Of a stretch of DNA of 64,000 nucleotides, positions 62,488-64,000 are shown piece after piece (within the stretch, counting starts at the first letter, position 1; each line of letters begins with the position of its first letter). Made by a program: the position numbers and the translations under genes. Under the pieces are notes generated by a model, which was not told the DNA's origin, did no database searches, and saw only the letters and a program-made list of their open reading frames with translations. The stretch covers positions 282,156 to 346,155 of the forward strand of contig CAVVLP010000010.1 in the NCBI GenBank assembly GCA_963749115.1, read 5' to 3'. Source of the DNA: SZUA-36 sp963749115. GTDB taxonomy: Bacteria; Pseudomonadota; Gammaproteobacteria; Xanthomonadales; SZUA-36.

Positions 62488-63987
62488 ATGAAGGACAAAA
62501 TCAGCAAAGTTGTAATCATCGGTGGCGGCACCGCCGGTTGGATGTCCGCAGCGTTGATCAAGCGGGTGTTGGGCGACGCTGTTGAAGTTGAGTTGGTTGA
62601 GTCCGAATCCATCGGAATAATCGGTGTTGGTGAAGCCACTATCCCGCCGATTCAACACGTCAACGCCGTACTTGGCCTGGATGAGGCCGAGTTTTTGCGT
62701 GAGACCAAGTCGACCGTCAAACTCGCGATCCGCTTTGAAAACTGGCGTGTGCAGGGGGAACAGTACTACCACACCTTCGGCGCCCCCGGAAAAAGTCAGG
62801 CTTTTTGCCATTTCCACCATTTCTGGACGCGGGCCCAGTTATCCGGCTTCAAGACCAATTTATGGGACTACGACCTGAATTACCTGTGCGCAGAGGCTGG
62901 CAAGTTCGTCAAACTGCAGGTCCAGGACAAGATGTGGGAGATGCCATATGCCTATCATTTCGACGCGTCCCTGTACGGTGTTTTCTTGCGTAAGTACAGT
63001 GAAAAGCGCGGTGTAAAACGCACCGAGGGGTTGATAGAGGATGTCAACATCAATGGCGAAAGCGGGCATGTTGAATCACTCGTCCTGCAGAGCCGTGCCA
63101 TTATCGAAGGCGACCTGTTCATCGACTGTTCCGGTATCCGTGGACTGTTGATACACCAGAAACTGAACACCGGTTATGACGATTGGGGTCACTGGCTGCC
63201 TTGCGACCGGGCCATGGCGGTTCCCTCCGAGCGTTTCGAAGAGACCCTGCCCTTCACCCGTTCAATCGCCCACTCTGCCGGCTGGCAATGGCGTATTCCG
63301 TTGCAACACCGCAATGGTAATGGCCTGGTTTACAGCAGCAATCACTACAGCGATGATGAAGCTGCAGATATCCTGCTGAACAATCTCGAATCAAAAGCGA
63401 TTGCAGACCCCAAGATTATTCCATTCAGGACCGGGCGAACACGTAATCAGTGGAACCGGAATGTTGTAGCGGTCGGTTTGTCCAGCGGATTTCTCGAACC
63501 CTTGGAATCCACCAGCATCTACCTGATCCAGTCAGCCATCGTTCGTTTGCTGCACCTTTTCCCGCATGCAGGGGTTACTCCGAAGCTGATGGATGAGTAC
63601 AACCGTCAATCCAAACGGGAATATGAACTGATTCGCGACTTTATCATCCTGCACTACTACCTCAATGAACGTGATGACAGCCAGTTCTGGCGTGACACAC
63701 GCAATATGGAAGTGCCTCAGCGTCTGACAGATAAAATTGAGTTGTTCAGGTCAAGTGGCAGCCTGGTACAGGATCAGCTGGATATTTTCCTCGAGCCCTC
63801 GTGGTTACAGGTGATGCTGGGGCAGGGCGTGATGCCACAGGATTATCATCCGATTGCAGATAAGCTGAGTGACGCGCAACTCAAGGACAAGTTGACTAAA
63901 ACCATGCAGTTGAAGAAGGAACCATTACCCAAGATCCCATCTCACGATGAGTTCCTGAAAATTTTCTGCAAAAAAGCTGAGGCTTAG
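62488..63987 (+). CDS. Tryptophan halogenase-like flavoprotein
   Basis: A 499-residue FAD-dependent halogenase-family protein. FAD loop VVIIGGGTAGWMSAALI, GVGEATIPPI, a lysine in RETKSTVKLAIRFENW (Lys78 aligns with the catalytic Lys of PrnA-type enzymes, by my alignment), and the hallmark WQWRIP near 265. AAGGAG lies before the ATG. Homologues beside TonB receptors are common in Caulobacterales and Alteromonadales; their substrates are mostly unknown. It may halogenate an indole, or the label may be wrong for the actual substrate. Confidence 0.92.
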   Translation: MKDKISKVVIIGGGTAGWMSAALIKRVLGDAVEVELVESESIGIIGVGEATIPPIQHVNAVLGLDEAEFLRETKSTVKLAIRFENWRVQGEQYYHTFGAPGKSQAFCHFHHFWTRAQLSGFKTNLWDYDLNYLCAEAGKFVKLQVQDKMWEMPYAYHFDASLYGVFLRKYSEKRGVKRTEGLIEDVNINGESGHVESLVLQSRAIIEGDLFIDCSGIRGLLIHQKLNTGYDDWGHWLPCDRAMAVPSERFEETLPFTRSIAHSAGWQWRIPLQHRNGNGLVYSSNHYSDDEAADILLNNLESKAIADPKIIPFRTGRTRNQWNRNVVAVGLSSGFLEPLESTSIYLIQSAIVRLLHLFPHAGVTPKLMDEYNRQSKREYELIRDFIILHYYLNERDDSQFWRDTRNMEVPQRLTDKIELFRSSGSLVQDQLDIFLEPSWLQVMLGQGVMPQDYHPIADKLSDAQLKDKLTKTMQLKKEPLPKIPSHDEFLKIFCKKAEA

Positions 63988-64000
63988 ACACCCTGGCAGA

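Overview
The window (about 52% GC by eye, dense genes, Sec/Tat signals, ubiquinone and TonB-dependent functions) fits an aerobic gammaproteobacterium, probably free-living or marine. No rRNA or tRNA gene was seen, so taxonomy cannot be fixed more tightly.

Layout. 1-2.7 kb: biotin operon (bioB-bioF-bioH, leftward, bioH cut by the window edge). 2.8-6.2 kb: comF, a GNAT acetyltransferase, ubiA, tatD and a DUF1801 gene. 6.2-8.1 kb: a fatty acid desaturase, plus a fossil copy of its 3' end and terminator. 8.2-16.8 kb: two ABC exporters of the ABC-2/Nat type flanking a secreted alpha/beta hydrolase, a secreted peroxiredoxin, an amidohydrolase, a twin-CDGSH protein and queD. 17.1-23.7 kb: an IPTL-CTERM surface protein, tatABC, a membrane protein, a LOG-family hydrolase, a rhomboid protease and acs.

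24.1-35.0 kb is the main accessory region. It is an integron cassette array of 16 recognisable attC sites with no integrase in the window (a CALIN). All cassette genes read leftward except one LysR regulator. Cargo: five toxin-antitoxin pairs (four BrnT/BrnA-like, one RelE/HigA-like), a perfectly repeated DUF6429 cassette, a truncated haemoglobin, a CpxP/Spy-like protein, a small HExxH membrane protein, a DUF1428 protein, an NTF2-like protein, small membrane proteins, and a 2.6-kb segment with NmrA, VOC, DUF2798 and LysR genes.

35.4-39.8 kb: a leftward three-gene unit (TIR-TM-TPR protein, small secreted protein, SLOG-type membrane protein). It looks like a nucleotide-signalling conflict or defence module and lies where the integron integrase would normally be. 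40.1-47.9 kb: ycgL, glmU-glmS, a secreted S9 peptidase and small genes. 48.1-64 kb: a carbohydrate block with glgC-glgB-glgP-glgX (no glgA here), an MFS sugar transporter, a LacI regulator, a large TonB-dependent receptor and a tryptophan-halogenase-like flavoprotein.

Quality warning: at least ten genes left of about 43.7 kb carry single-base frameshifts, mostly net +1. They include essential glmU (two). Uncorrected sequencing indels are the simplest explanation, so broken genes here should be read as probably intact in the organism unless other evidence is given.
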